A stretch of DNA of 43,823 nt. Origin: Candidatus Melainabacteria bacterium (GTDB taxonomy: Bacteria > Cyanobacteriota > Vampirovibrionia > 2-02-FULL-35-15). The stretch's first letter is position 1; every line of letters starts with the position of its first letter. The DNA is taken from assembly GCA_016201905.1 (NCBI GenBank), contig JACQBQ010000037.1:1-43823 (forward strand), in the 5' to 3' direction. This document shows positions 15,872 through 24,343 of this stretch, piece by piece. Position numbers and translations under genes: made by a program. Under the pieces are notes generated by a model. The model was not told the DNA's origin, searched no databases, and saw only the letters and a program-made list of their open reading frames with translations.

Positions 15872-16702
15872 ATGTCTATGTCAATTAAACTAAGAACAGC
15901 AATTTTAGCAAGTGTTATTCCATTTGCTAGTGGTTGTAGCGTCTGTAATAATGACAATCCAGCTGATATAAAACCGGTTGAAGTAAGAAATGAATTACCT
16001 AAAGTTACTCATTTAAGTGAAGTTGTCCAGTTTAAAAGAGCTCCAGAATCTAAAAAACTTTTCTTAGAGTGGAGTCGAGGTAAACAAAATGTGCAAAATG
16101 ATCTAAAAAATCTTGGATTAGATGAACAGGATAGAATTGAATTTGCTTTATGGCAAGCACAATTTAATAGAAAATCAAAAACATTCGAGAATAAAGAAAT
16201 AATAATTAATAATTTACCTAGTCCAGTAAGAAATAATGACATTCCTGATTTAAATGATAATGACTCTCTAAAAAAGCATGGAGTGATGATTCCGGACATA
16301 CATTCTCATAACTCTCCTTTTGTTAATCCATTTATGAATGCACTTCCAAATGATGTTTTAAAAGAAAAAAATTACTTAATCCTTCCAGTAAGCAGTGATT
16401 CTAAAGGTAGAAGAATTTTACCAGTTGCAATAACACTAGGAGATAATTTTAAATTTCTGCCAGATTCAGTGCACCTGAGCGACTATTTAGACGAGTCTAT
16501 TCCAACTGAAAAAAAATCAATAAACTTAGGATTGTATTTTGAAGTACAAGAAAAAGGAGGAAAGAATAGAAAATTACATGCAGTGGTTCCTCTACGGAAC
16601 ATGCCGCTAGTAATTGAGGCAGAAAATAAAATGTATATTTTTGCTTTTGACAAAATCGATGGAATTAATGAAGGTGAGAAGAAATTTTACTTGCCTAGAT
16701 AA
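15872..16702 (+). CDS. Putative lipoprotein, mtn-locus paralogue A4
   Basis: This 276-aa protein starts MSMSIKLRTAILASVIPFAS followed by GCSVC, an export signal with lipobox-like ASGC. Family motif 1 is VTHLSEVVQFKRAPESKKLF, and the C-terminal motif is MPLVIEAENKMYIFAFDKID. The middle has ILPVSSDSKGRRILPVAITL, which matches VFPVASFKDGSRRPLALTL in A1, so A1 and A4 also share the central part. It has an AAGGAG ribosome site, lies 40 nt after A3 and 12 nt before the 60-aa gene. Its role is unknown. Confidence 0.75.
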   Translation: MSMSIKLRTAILASVIPFASGCSVCNNDNPADIKPVEVRNELPKVTHLSEVVQFKRAPESKKLFLEWSRGKQNVQNDLKNLGLDEQDRIEFALWQAQFNRKSKTFENKEIIINNLPSPVRNNDIPDLNDNDSLKKHGVMIPDIHSHNSPFVNPFMNALPNDVLKEKNYLILPVSSDSKGRRILPVAITLGDNFKFLPDSVHLSDYLDESIPTEKKSINLGLYFEVQEKGGKNRKLHAVVPLRNMPLVIEAENKMYIFAFDKIDGINEGEKKFYLPR

Positions 16703-16714
16703 AAGTAGAATTTT

Positions 16715-16897
16715 ATGATTAAACCAATAGTGACTAAAGCAGGACTTGGAGCAATAGCATTTGGAGCTGGTGCCTTACTGTATGTTGGCATGGCGAAATT
16801 GGACATGCATGTTGGGAAAAAACCAAGAGAAGTGAAGCCATCAATAGAATTAAAAAAGAATGTTCAAAATAAAGATATAAAAAATCTTCAAAAGTAA
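16715..16897 (+). CDS. 60-aa single-pass membrane protein downstream of A4
   Basis: The peptide has a glycine/alanine-rich transmembrane helix near its start (GLGAIAFGAGALLYVGMAKL) and a lysine-rich tail (KPREVKPSIELKKNVQNKD). It follows A4 by 12 nt and is likely co-transcribed. The tail probably faces the periplasm or cytoplasm as a charged anchor. No family is recognised, and it is short enough that expression is not certain. Confidence 0.55.
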   Translation: MIKPIVTKAGLGAIAFGAGALLYVGMAKLDMHVGKKPREVKPSIELKKNVQNKDIKNLQK

Positions 16898-16916
16898 GTA
16901 GGAACCCACCTTAGTT

Positions 16917-18044
16917 TTAGCTTGATCTTGGACTTACTAAGTTTAAACTTTCAACTTCTTTTATAAACTCTTTAGCTCCAGCTAAGCCACCATCTTTGTG
17001 CTCCCAGACAGCTGTTCCAGCATTAATAACTATATCTTCACCGAAGTCAAGGATAATTTCTTTTACCATATTTGCTTTAATTCCCGCTGATGGAACAGGC
17101 CATGAGGGTTTTATATGAATAAGTGGTTTAGTAAGCTCTTTATTAATACTAAGAACAATATTTTTTTCCCATGACAATGATCCATATTGACTTGGAAATA
17201 AAACAAAATCTGCACCTGCTATTCTTGGCAGTTTAGCTAGAAGAAGCTGTTCACTTAAACCAGACGTACTGCCCATGCATATAGCACCAGCAAAGGCTGG
17301 ATGAGCCATTATCGGTATTGAAACCGTTTGCCTGAGAGAGGTTAGCAAAGGTAAACCGTATGAAACATAATTAAATAAAATACAAAGAGCTCCATTTTTT
17401 TCAAGCTGAACTGCACGATCTAAAATTTCATTTGCTTGTCCAGTTAAGTTAATGGCATAGATTGTTTTTGCTTTGGCTTTTTCTTTTGCACCTAAACATG
17501 CTTCAAGTCTTTTTAAAGTCTGATTAAAATCCTTGTCATATAATATTTCATCGTCTTTAACTATGTCTATTCCAGCTTCTGCTTGCTCGTAAAACATATT
17601 TCCTAATTCACCGTGAGAAAGTCCAAGGCAGGGTTTAAAGATGCTCATTAGCAAAGGCTTTTCTTTCTTTCCTAATTGATCTCTTATCCCGCTTATTCCA
17701 AACCTTGGTCCTTTAAAAAGATTTAAATAATTTTGTGAAAACTCTATATCTTCAAGCTTGATTTTTGGGACTAAACTTATTTTTCCATATACTGCAGTTA
17801 ATAATGCGCCAAGATCACTTCCAAAGTTTTCTATAGGAAATGCAATTTTAACTGTAGAAGTAAAACTTGATTCTTCAATTGAAACGACTTCAGCCAGGTG
17901 TTTTGAAATCTGGAGTCTTACATTTCCTGAAAGCTCATTCCATATGCCTATTGTTTGTCCGACAGCAATATTATGAGCTAATTTTTTTATGTCCCGGCCA
18001 TCATTTTTTATCGTATAAACTACATTAATCATATCTTTTGGCAT
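16917..18044 (-). CDS. mtnW: RuBisCO-like protein, 2,3-diketo-5-methylthiopentyl-1-phosphate enolase
   Basis: This 375-aa protein is in the RuBisCO large-subunit superfamily. It has the loop K137 in LMSIFKPCLGL, the metal-site motif K163-D-D-E166 in GIDIVKDDEIL with the lysine that is carbamylated in the family, H248 in MAHPAFAGA, and the phosphate-binding IKPSWPVPSAGI and INAGTAVWEHKDGG segments. With mtnX, mtnB and mtnD close by it is best read as the MtnW enolase of methionine salvage and not a CO2-fixing enzyme. A good ribosome site AGAGGGAG is 7 nt upstream of the ATG. Length is slightly below that of typical MtnW. Confidence 0.92.
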   Translation of the reverse strand: MPKDMINVVYTIKNDGRDIKKLAHNIAVGQTIGIWNELSGNVRLQISKHLAEVVSIEESSFTSTVKIAFPIENFGSDLGALLTAVYGKISLVPKIKLEDIEFSQNYLNLFKGPRFGISGIRDQLGKKEKPLLMSIFKPCLGLSHGELGNMFYEQAEAGIDIVKDDEILYDKDFNQTLKRLEACLGAKEKAKAKTIYAINLTGQANEILDRAVQLEKNGALCILFNYVSYGLPLLTSLRQTVSIPIMAHPAFAGAICMGSTSGLSEQLLLAKLPRIAGADFVLFPSQYGSLSWEKNIVLSINKELTKPLIHIKPSWPVPSAGIKANMVKEIILDFGEDIVINAGTAVWEHKDGGLAGAKEFIKEVESLNLVSPRSS

Positions 18045-18090
18045 TGCTTATCTCCCTCTAAAGAACTAAATCAGGTTACGATCATTAATT

Positions 18091-19632
18091 GTGATTAGAA
18101 TTATTGTTTTTATCATTTTACTCCTTTTTTGCATTAACACTGTAAGTGCGATTACAGAATATGAACAGAATTTAAAGCAAAGCCAGAAAACATATTTGAA
18201 TTATTTTGATTTAGTCCAGTTAAGTAAAACCTCAAACCCTCAAGGAGAATTGCTTCAAAAGTTAGAGCAGCAATTAAACTTGCCGATAATTTACCAACCC
18301 CTGCAACTACTAGTAAGCTTCTTACATGATGATACTCTGGGTGATTATTTTAGAGTTGCTTCGTGGAATATAGAACGTGGGTTTAATGTAGATAGAATCA
18401 TTCAGATACCAGAATATTCATTTGATTCTAAGACCAGTGAAAAACTAAAAGAAGAATTAGAGGTTTTTTCTAAGGCAAGCATAATTATTTTAAATGAGGT
18501 TGATCTTGGTATGCCAAGAACAGCCTACAAAAATATAGCAGAAGAGATAGCTCGTGTTTTTAAGATGGGATATATTTTTGGTACTGAGTTTATTGAAGTT
18601 GATCCTTATCAATTAGGGGTAAACAAGTTTTCAAAAGAAGAGAAATTATTTTTAGAGGATAAAGCTCTGAAAGAACTTGATAATATTGATAAAAATAAAT
18701 ATCGAGGCCTACATGGAACAGCTATTCTTTCAAAATACCCTATATTGAATGCAAAAATTATACGACTGCCGGTTTGCTATGAATGGTATAGAGCTGAGTC
18801 GGACAAGCTTTCAGCACTTGAGTTTGTCAGGAGGAAAACTGCTCAGCAAATCTTCAGTGAAAAAATATTAACAGAATTGAGACACGGGAACAGGATGGCA
18901 ATAGTTGCTGACCTGCTTTTGCCAAATAATCAGATAATAACAGTTGTGGCAACTCATTTAGAAAATAGATGTGTACCAAAATGCCGCTGTAAGCAATTTG
19001 AGTTTCTCTTAAGCAGGCTGAGAAACATTAAAAACCCATTAATTCTTGCTGGTGATTTCAATACAACAGGTACTGATACAAGCCCAGTTAGTGTAAAAAA
19101 AGAAATCCTGAAATTAGCAAAAGACCCTGATTTTGTCCTTAACAACATAATTTTTACAATAACACCGCTAACACTTGCACAAAATGTGGTTTTAAATACT
19201 ACAAATTTTTTAAAGCAATATAAAGATCCAACAACAAAGCATATTCCTATACTATTTCCAAATAAAGAAAGAGAACTTTTTGATCTTTTAAAAGAATTTA
19301 GATTTAATGATGGTGGAGCATTTGATTTAAGAGGAACATCTGGAAAAACATACAGAGGGCATGATGGACTTTTAAGTAATTCAAATGAAAGAGATGTTAA
19401 GGGTTTTAAATCAACTTTTGAATTAGAAAGGTACTTTGGTATCGCTAGGTATAAATTAGACTGGTTTTTTATAAAACCATTAAATTTAAAAACTCCAAAT
19501 GATAAAAATAGCTCTTATGCATATGCTCCATACTATGGAAAAACCCTGCAAGAATTAAATAGAAGTTTTGGAGAAATTTCAGATCATGATCCTATTATTG
19601 TGGATATACCTGCTGGAGAGCCATTACGTTAG
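18091..19632 (+). CDS. Secreted endonuclease/exonuclease/phosphatase-fold protein
   Basis: The 513-aa reading frame begins with GTG and a signal peptide (MIRIIVFIILLLFCINTVSA). The EEP (DNase I-like) catalytic motifs are present: SWNIERGF, IIILNEVDLGM with the metal-binding glutamate, TAILSKYPI, VVATHLENRC, LAGDFNTTG, KLDWFFIKP, and the terminal ISDHDPIIVDI. The region between FNTTG and the KLDW motif is unusually long (about 115 residues). The substrate may be nucleic acid, phosphoinositide-like lipid or another phosphodiester and cannot be told from the sequence. It is divergent from mtnW. Confidence 0.85.
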   Translation: MIRIIVFIILLLFCINTVSAITEYEQNLKQSQKTYLNYFDLVQLSKTSNPQGELLQKLEQQLNLPIIYQPLQLLVSFLHDDTLGDYFRVASWNIERGFNVDRIIQIPEYSFDSKTSEKLKEELEVFSKASIIILNEVDLGMPRTAYKNIAEEIARVFKMGYIFGTEFIEVDPYQLGVNKFSKEEKLFLEDKALKELDNIDKNKYRGLHGTAILSKYPILNAKIIRLPVCYEWYRAESDKLSALEFVRRKTAQQIFSEKILTELRHGNRMAIVADLLLPNNQIITVVATHLENRCVPKCRCKQFEFLLSRLRNIKNPLILAGDFNTTGTDTSPVSVKKEILKLAKDPDFVLNNIIFTITPLTLAQNVVLNTTNFLKQYKDPTTKHIPILFPNKERELFDLLKEFRFNDGGAFDLRGTSGKTYRGHDGLLSNSNERDVKGFKSTFELERYFGIARYKLDWFFIKPLNLKTPNDKNSSYAYAPYYGKTLQELNRSFGEISDHDPIIVDIPAGEPLR

Positions 19633-19682
19633 TGCTATAATTTTTAATTAATCATCAAACATTTACAAGGAGGTTTTTCTTT

Positions 19683-19865
19683 ATGGCAAATAAAGTATCA
19701 GGACTAAATTGTAGTTATGATTTAAGTAACAAATCATTAGCTAGAGCATATGAAAAGGCTCTTCGGAATCGAGAACACAGAAGAAACGTAAGAATAGCTG
19801 AAGAAGGTTTGAAAGAATTAGAAAAACTGGCCTTAGAATGGGTAAGAAAAAATAAAAAAAATTAA
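19683..19865 (+). CDS. 60-aa basic helical protein
   Basis: A near-perfect ribosome binding site (ACAAGGAGG) precedes the ATG. The peptide is largely charged and helical (ARAYEKALRNREHRRNVRIA and EEGLKELEKLALEWVRKNKK). It has no membrane segment. It may bind nucleic acid or another protein, but no family is recognised. Its TAA shares bases with the convergent leuD stop. Confidence 0.6.
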   Translation: MANKVSGLNCSYDLSNKSLARAYEKALRNREHRRNVRIAEEGLKELEKLALEWVRKNKKN

Positions 19866-20389
19866 TTATGTTGTTTTTCCCAGGTTCTAACTTTGTTTAT
19901 CTTACTTTCCATATATTTCAAAAACCCACCCTTTAAAATAAACTCTTTTTTTAGAGGATCAAGATCAAATTTAAACAATTCTCCATCGACTGTTTTTACA
20001 ACTTGATTTACAACGTCTATCTCGCACTCTGATTGCTTAAACAATTTTTCTATTTCATTTGCTTGTAGTTTTACTGGCACTAAACCATTGTTATAACAAT
20101 TCTCTTCAAAGATTCTTGCAAAGCTTACTGCAATTACTGCTTTAAAGCCTCTATCCATAATTGCCCAGACAGCATGTTCGCGTGATGAGCCACACCCAAA
20201 ATTTTCTCTTGTTAAAAGAACCACAGCATCTTTGTATTTTAAATCGTTAATCGTAGTATGGGGAACATCTTCAAGTAAATGAACTCCGTAACCAGATTTT
20301 GTAATTCCAGTAAGATGACGGGCAGGTATTATTTGATCAGTGTCAATGTTTGAGCGATCTAGAGGTAAAATTTTTCCTTTTATAATCAT
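19862..20389 (-). CDS. leuD: 3-isopropylmalate dehydratase small subunit
   Basis: This 175-aa protein is of the short archaeal/thermophile-like LeuD type (leucine biosynthesis; also similar to homoaconitase small subunits). It has RSNIDTDQIIPARHL at its start, the YGVHLLED loop, and the substrate-loop motif LLTRENFGCGSSREHAVWAI. It pairs with LeuC to isomerise 2- to 3-isopropylmalate. The start codon overlaps the leuC stop (TAATG). The YG..LL loop and lack of a lysine biosynthesis neighbour favour leucine synthesis, but a related hydro-lyase function cannot be excluded. Confidence 0.93.
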   Translation of the reverse strand: MIIKGKILPLDRSNIDTDQIIPARHLTGITKSGYGVHLLEDVPHTTINDLKYKDAVVLLTRENFGCGSSREHAVWAIMDRGFKAVIAVSFARIFEENCYNNGLVPVKLQANEIEKLFKQSECEIDVVNQVVKTVDGELFKFDLDPLKKEFILKGGFLKYMESKINKVRTWEKQHN

Positions 20390-21729
20390 TAAATATCCTT
20401 AGGGTGAATTATTTCTCCAGCTATAGCACTAGCTGCAACTACTGCAGGGCTTGCTAAGTGTGGACGAGAGCCGGTTCCCATGCGCCCCGGGAAGTTTCTA
20501 TTTGTAGATGATATGCAGCGTGATTCTGGCGCAACCACACCCATTGACATACCTAGGCATGGTCCACATGATGAGTGTGTCCAAAGAGCTCCTGCATCCT
20601 GAAAAATATCGTGCAGCCCTTCACGCTCAGCTTCTCTTTTTATTGCCTGTGAACCTGGGGTGATTATGGTGGGTATTTTAACTTTTTTTCCTTTTAAGAT
20701 TTTTGCTGCTTCACGAAGATCTGAGATTCTTGAGTTTGTACAGGATCCAATAAAAGCTTGATCCATTTGAAGACCAAGTAACCTCTGTCCTTTTTTTAAG
20801 CCCATGTATTCAAGGGACTTTTCATCTGCATCATTTGGAATAGTGCTATCAATGTCAATAACTTCTCCTGGATTTGTACCCCATGTAACTTTTGGTTTTA
20901 ATGAACTTGCATCAAGAGAAATTTCTTTATCGTATTTTGTGTCTTTATCACTTGCAGAACTTAGCCACTTATTTTTTAAAGCATCAAACTCTTTTTTATC
21001 TTTTGTAATATTTTCTTTTCCCCACAAATAATCAATAGTCACATGGTCAGGACTTATCATTCCACTTGTGGCGCCAGCTTCAATGGACATATTACACATT
21101 GTCATTCTTTCTTCCATAGACATTGAATCTACTGTAGAGCCGGCATATTCAAGTACATATCCTGTAGCACCACGAAAAGTAATTTTTCCTATGATTGCTA
21201 GGATAACATCTTTTGCATAGACAAAATTTGGAAGCTTGCCATCAATTTGCACTTTAAATGTTTTTGGTTTATTTAAAATCAAACATTGAGCAAGCATTGC
21301 TCCAGCTTGTGCTGTAGTTCCAATGCCAAGAGCAAATGAACCAAAAGCTCCATTTGTTCCAGTGTGACTGTCTCCGCAGCAAAGCGTAATTCCTGGCTGA
21401 ACATAACCACGTTCTGATGCTACTACATGGCAAATACCGTTATCTCCTATGTCAAATATTTTTATCTTATGTTTTTTTGTCCAGTCACGCAGAACTTTAG
21501 CCTGAATTGCTGTGGCAGTGTCCTTAGCTGGTGAGACGTGGTCATTAATCGCTATTATTTTTTCTGGTGAATAAAGCTTTCCACCAAAATTCTCATCAAT
21601 TTCAGTGGCTCCTTGTGGCGTAGTAATTTCATGAGCAACAATTTGATCCATAAAAATCAAATAATTACTGCCTGGAAGTTCTTCTACAATATGTGAGTCC
21701 CAAATTTTCTCAAATACAGATCTTGCCAT
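20389..21729 (-). CDS. leuC: 3-isopropylmalate dehydratase large subunit
   Basis: This 446-aa aconitase-family subunit carries the three 4Fe-4S cluster cysteines C330 (FIGSCTNSRISDLR), C388 and C391 (THSSCGPCLGMSMG). Other family motifs are DQIVAHEITTPQGA, CCGDSHTGTNGAFGSFALGI and RNFPGRMGTGSRPHLASP. With LeuD it catalyses the second step of leucine biosynthesis. The two genes form an operon with overlapping stop and start. A TATAAT on the minus strand about 45 nt upstream is a probable promoter. Confidence 0.95.
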   Translation of the reverse strand: MARSVFEKIWDSHIVEELPGSNYLIFMDQIVAHEITTPQGATEIDENFGGKLYSPEKIIAINDHVSPAKDTATAIQAKVLRDWTKKHKIKIFDIGDNGICHVVASERGYVQPGITLCCGDSHTGTNGAFGSFALGIGTTAQAGAMLAQCLILNKPKTFKVQIDGKLPNFVYAKDVILAIIGKITFRGATGYVLEYAGSTVDSMSMEERMTMCNMSIEAGATSGMISPDHVTIDYLWGKENITKDKKEFDALKNKWLSSASDKDTKYDKEISLDASSLKPKVTWGTNPGEVIDIDSTIPNDADEKSLEYMGLKKGQRLLGLQMDQAFIGSCTNSRISDLREAAKILKGKKVKIPTIITPGSQAIKREAEREGLHDIFQDAGALWTHSSCGPCLGMSMGVVAPESRCISSTNRNFPGRMGTGSRPHLASPAVVAASAIAGEIIHPKDI

Positions 21730-21769
21730 TTTCTTGCTTCTCTTTTATTTTATTATTATCTGCAACCCT

Positions 21770-21775
21770 TATTAT
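21770..21775 (-). promoter_or_regulatory. Probable -10 box of leuCD
   Basis: On the minus strand GGTATAATAAGGG lies about 45 nt upstream of the leuC ATG. TTACAT lies 19 bp further upstream as a weak -35. Confidence 0.4.
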
Positions 21776-21829
21776 ACCTATATTGTAAGCATTTTATGTA
21801 ATTTTGATCTTCTGTAAAAGAATTGTGTC

Positions 21830-21859
21830 TTGCTTATAATGAGAAATGTACGGTATAAA
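21830..21859 (+). promoter_or_regulatory. Probable promoter of the patatin-like gene
   Basis: TTGCTT at 21830-21835 and TATAAA at 21854-21859 are 18 bp apart. The leader would be about 20 nt long and shows no Shine-Dalgarno before the ATG at 21889. Confidence 0.4.
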
Positions 21860-21888
21860 TTGTTTTTGGGTAAAAATTAAATAGAATC

Positions 21889-23121
21889 ATGACTTCTTCA
21901 AAAAAAATTGCATTGGTTTTATCAGGTGGTGCAGCTAGAGGCGCTTATGAAATTGGTGTTTTAAAAGCACTTCTTCCTGAGATTCAAAAAATTGGTGGCT
22001 TTAAAATAATTTGTGGAACAAGTGTTGGCTCAGTAAATGCTTGTTTCTTAGCATCACTGATGCACCTTCCTATAGAAAAATTAGTTGAGGGGCTTGAACA
22101 TTACTGGTTAACCTTAAAAAGAGAACATGTTTTTATAGAGAACTGGGCTCATGCAGGACTTAGATCATTCTTAGGTTCGCTTAGATTAGGGCAGCCTGAT
22201 TTTCAGGGACTGCTTGATAACACTCCATTGAAAAGGATCTTAGATAATGAAATAAATTGGGAACAGATTAGAAAAAATGTTCAGGATGAACTTATTTATG
22301 CAATGACAGTTACAGCTACTTCTGTTACAAGTGGCCGCTCTATGGTCTTTTATGAATCACATAACCCAAACTGTATAAGTGTTATACCGACAGAATCACA
22401 TACTAGGTTTGTACCGGATAAAATCACTGCTACACATGCTCTTGCATCAACTTCAATACCAATATTTTTTAGACCTGAATACCTTAAGTTTAGAGATCAT
22501 AATGAAGAACATGGTGATTGGTTTTGTGATGGTGGCTTAAGACAAAACACTCCTCTTTCACCTGCTCTTACTTTAGGTGCTGATGCTCTTGTTATAATTG
22601 GTCTTCACTTCACGGAGGAAAGATTTAGCCCTGATTCTGAAAAACCAGGATTACTGCAAAACGTCGGTAAACTTTTAAATGCACTTTTTTTGGATCACGT
22701 AAGGTTTGACACTCAGAGATTAAATATGGTCAATGAAATACTTGAGTCTATTGATGATCCTTCCTTGCTGCATAAAATTAATGATACAAGAGTAAGAAGA
22801 GGTAAAAGACCATGGAAAGTTATTCCGGATTTATTTATTTCTCCAAGTAAACCAATAAGTGATATTGCAGAAGAAATATGGGATAAATACCCGGAGGTAA
22901 GAGCAAGTTTTCGCACACTTGACTGGCTTTTTAAATTAGGGAATTTAAAAGGTCACCTGCGCGGCGATCTTTTAAGTTACTTCTTTTTTAACCCGCACTA
23001 TTCAAAAGCGCTTATTGATCTGGGTTATACAGATGGGCTTGAAAAATTAAGCTCAACAGTCTGGGATCCGCACACAAAGAAAAATGTAAAAGTAATTGAT
23101 AAGTTAATAGGAAATATATAA
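21889..23121 (+). CDS. Patatin-like phospholipase (RssA type)
   Basis: This 410-aa cytoplasmic or membrane-associated serine lipase has the oxyanion-hole motif LSGGAARGAYEIGVLKAL, the nucleophile elbow GTSVG (S45) and the catalytic aspartate D214 in CDGGLRQNTP. The order and spacing are those of bacterial patatins. The C-terminal 180 residues (from about 230) are an extra helical part without a recognised domain, making the protein longer than minimal RssA. The likely activity is acyl hydrolysis of glycerophospholipids. A GTCATTGC-family repeat follows the stop codon. Confidence 0.9.
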   Translation: MTSSKKIALVLSGGAARGAYEIGVLKALLPEIQKIGGFKIICGTSVGSVNACFLASLMHLPIEKLVEGLEHYWLTLKREHVFIENWAHAGLRSFLGSLRLGQPDFQGLLDNTPLKRILDNEINWEQIRKNVQDELIYAMTVTATSVTSGRSMVFYESHNPNCISVIPTESHTRFVPDKITATHALASTSIPIFFRPEYLKFRDHNEEHGDWFCDGGLRQNTPLSPALTLGADALVIIGLHFTEERFSPDSEKPGLLQNVGKLLNALFLDHVRFDTQRLNMVNEILESIDDPSLLHKINDTRVRRGKRPWKVIPDLFISPSKPISDIAEEIWDKYPEVRASFRTLDWLFKLGNLKGHLRGDLLSYFFFNPHYSKALIDLGYTDGLEKLSSTVWDPHTKKNVKVIDKLIGNI

Positions 23122-23125
23122 ATCA

Positions 23126-23180
23126 TGTCACTGTGAGGAGTGTAAACGACCCGCTCCGCCTAGCGGGCTCGCAATGACAC
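23126..23180. repeat. GTCA(T/C)TG(C/T)GAG palindromic repeat
   Basis: TGTCACTGTGAGGAG at the left pairs with CTCGCAATGACA at the right, with two mismatches. The core has ACCCGCTCCGCCTAGCGGG. It occupies the gap between the patatin-like gene and the convergent barrel gene and could also act as a transcription end for either gene, although no T-tract follows. Confidence 0.75.
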
Positions 23181-23186
23181 AAAGTG

Positions 23187-24212
23187 TCATTTAATTCTTG
23201 CAGTAATATTAAACCCAAAATGCAAATTATTAGATGGTGCACCGACTATAAACTGTCCAAAGGTGGAATACGGGGTATTTGATACTCCAATTGTCCACAC
23301 ATGAGTCTCAAGCCTGGATAAAATTTGCAATCCAAAAGCCCAGGCATTTTTTGATTCTCTAAAGCCAGAAAGTACAGGTGTATATTCTCCAAATAAAGAA
23401 AGTTTGTTTGGAATAATTTGTAGTGCTGCACCGATAGGTAAACCAAATGTCCCTTCATTTCTTATAAAGCCTCTATGTTTTGGATCATTAAATGAAAATA
23501 GTACTGCTGACTTAGAGCCAATGCTTCCAATGGTTGGAGTTCTCCACGCATAAGTGGGCACTACATAAACTTTTAGCCAGCTTGGAATTATTACCTTTGA
23601 AACAATAGCCTGTACATAAGGATCGATAGAGTTTTGAATATCATCGTTCTGAAAGCCGCTGGACAGGGTAAGTCCAAATGGTGCGCCAGTACCAAACTTC
23701 CTAGCTTCTTTAAAAACCTGAAATTTTAATCCAAATTCAGATGCATCCGTAAGACTTGTTCTAAATACGTGAGCTTCAAGATTATTTGTAATTCCATAAT
23801 AAAGACCGATGCCTGTGTATGCAAAGCCGTCCAGACCATATACATCATAGTTTGTGCTGGATTTAATGGGTTCTGAAAACCTGTGTGTAAAATCAAAACC
23901 AAATCCTTTTTTAGGTAAAAGCGTATCTGTAGGAACTGTAAAAAGTCTTGAACCTACGGTAGTGCTTGCAGGGCCTTTTGCATATTGTTTCTTTTTTTTA
24001 ACTGCGCTTCCTGAAAGGGTAGAATCTTGCTCATCTTGTTTACTAATATCGCTTGGTGTTTCTATAGGTACATCAAGCGTGTATTCTTTCCCGTCAATTT
24101 CTACTTTTATGGTTTTGTTTTTTCCATCATAGTTAATAATTCTTGGTTCTTTAGCAAAGGAAATGTTTGCTGTAAAAAGAAATAACAGTAATAATAGAAA
24201 CTTGTTTTTCAT
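23187..24212 (-). CDS. Outer-membrane beta-barrel protein, DUF5777-like
   Basis: The start at 24212 (MKNKFLLLLLFLFTANISFA) is chosen because it gives a clean signal peptide; the frame is open further upstream to 24287. The mature 320 residues alternate as in a beta barrel and end with FGFNITARIK. Recognisable stretches are PKKGFGFDFTHRFSEPI, GLDGFAYTGIGLYYGITNNL and GLTLSSGFQND, which resemble the DUF5777 barrel family often found beside cytochromes. A short N-terminal domain (residues 20-90) is charged. The upstream cytochrome c gene supports a joint envelope role. Family assignment is moderate. Confidence 0.72.
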   Translation of the reverse strand: MKNKFLLLLLFLFTANISFAKEPRIINYDGKNKTIKVEIDGKEYTLDVPIETPSDISKQDEQDSTLSGSAVKKKKQYAKGPASTTVGSRLFTVPTDTLLPKKGFGFDFTHRFSEPIKSSTNYDVYGLDGFAYTGIGLYYGITNNLEAHVFRTSLTDASEFGLKFQVFKEARKFGTGAPFGLTLSSGFQNDDIQNSIDPYVQAIVSKVIIPSWLKVYVVPTYAWRTPTIGSIGSKSAVLFSFNDPKHRGFIRNEGTFGLPIGAALQIIPNKLSLFGEYTPVLSGFRESKNAWAFGLQILSRLETHVWTIGVSNTPYSTFGQFIVGAPSNNLHFGFNITARIK

Positions 24213-24263
24213 CCGGACATAAAAATCGGACGACTGATAATAGTTATCGTTCCATAGTTTGAA

Positions 24264-24291
24264 GGATTTGTCCGGTTTACCCGGCAAATCC
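24264..24291. repeat. Bulged hairpin, repeat family 2
   Basis: GGATTTG (24264-24270) pairs with CAAATCC (24285-24291), with an inner CCGG/CCGG stem, a T bulge and a TTTA-type loop. The same architecture occurs at 27073-27100 with different stem bases that still pair. It lies between the cytochrome c and barrel genes. Confidence 0.6.
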
Positions 24292-24343
24292 GATCTAATA
24301 AAAAGAATTGACCGAAGGAAGCTCCAGCTTGTCTGGAGCTAAA

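Noticed and set aside
16917-18044. Carbon-fixing RuBisCO
   Set aside because: The protein has the RuBisCO fold motifs but is short and sits with mtnX, mtnB and mtnD, so it is read as the MtnW enolase. No phosphoribulokinase or other Calvin-cycle gene is present.
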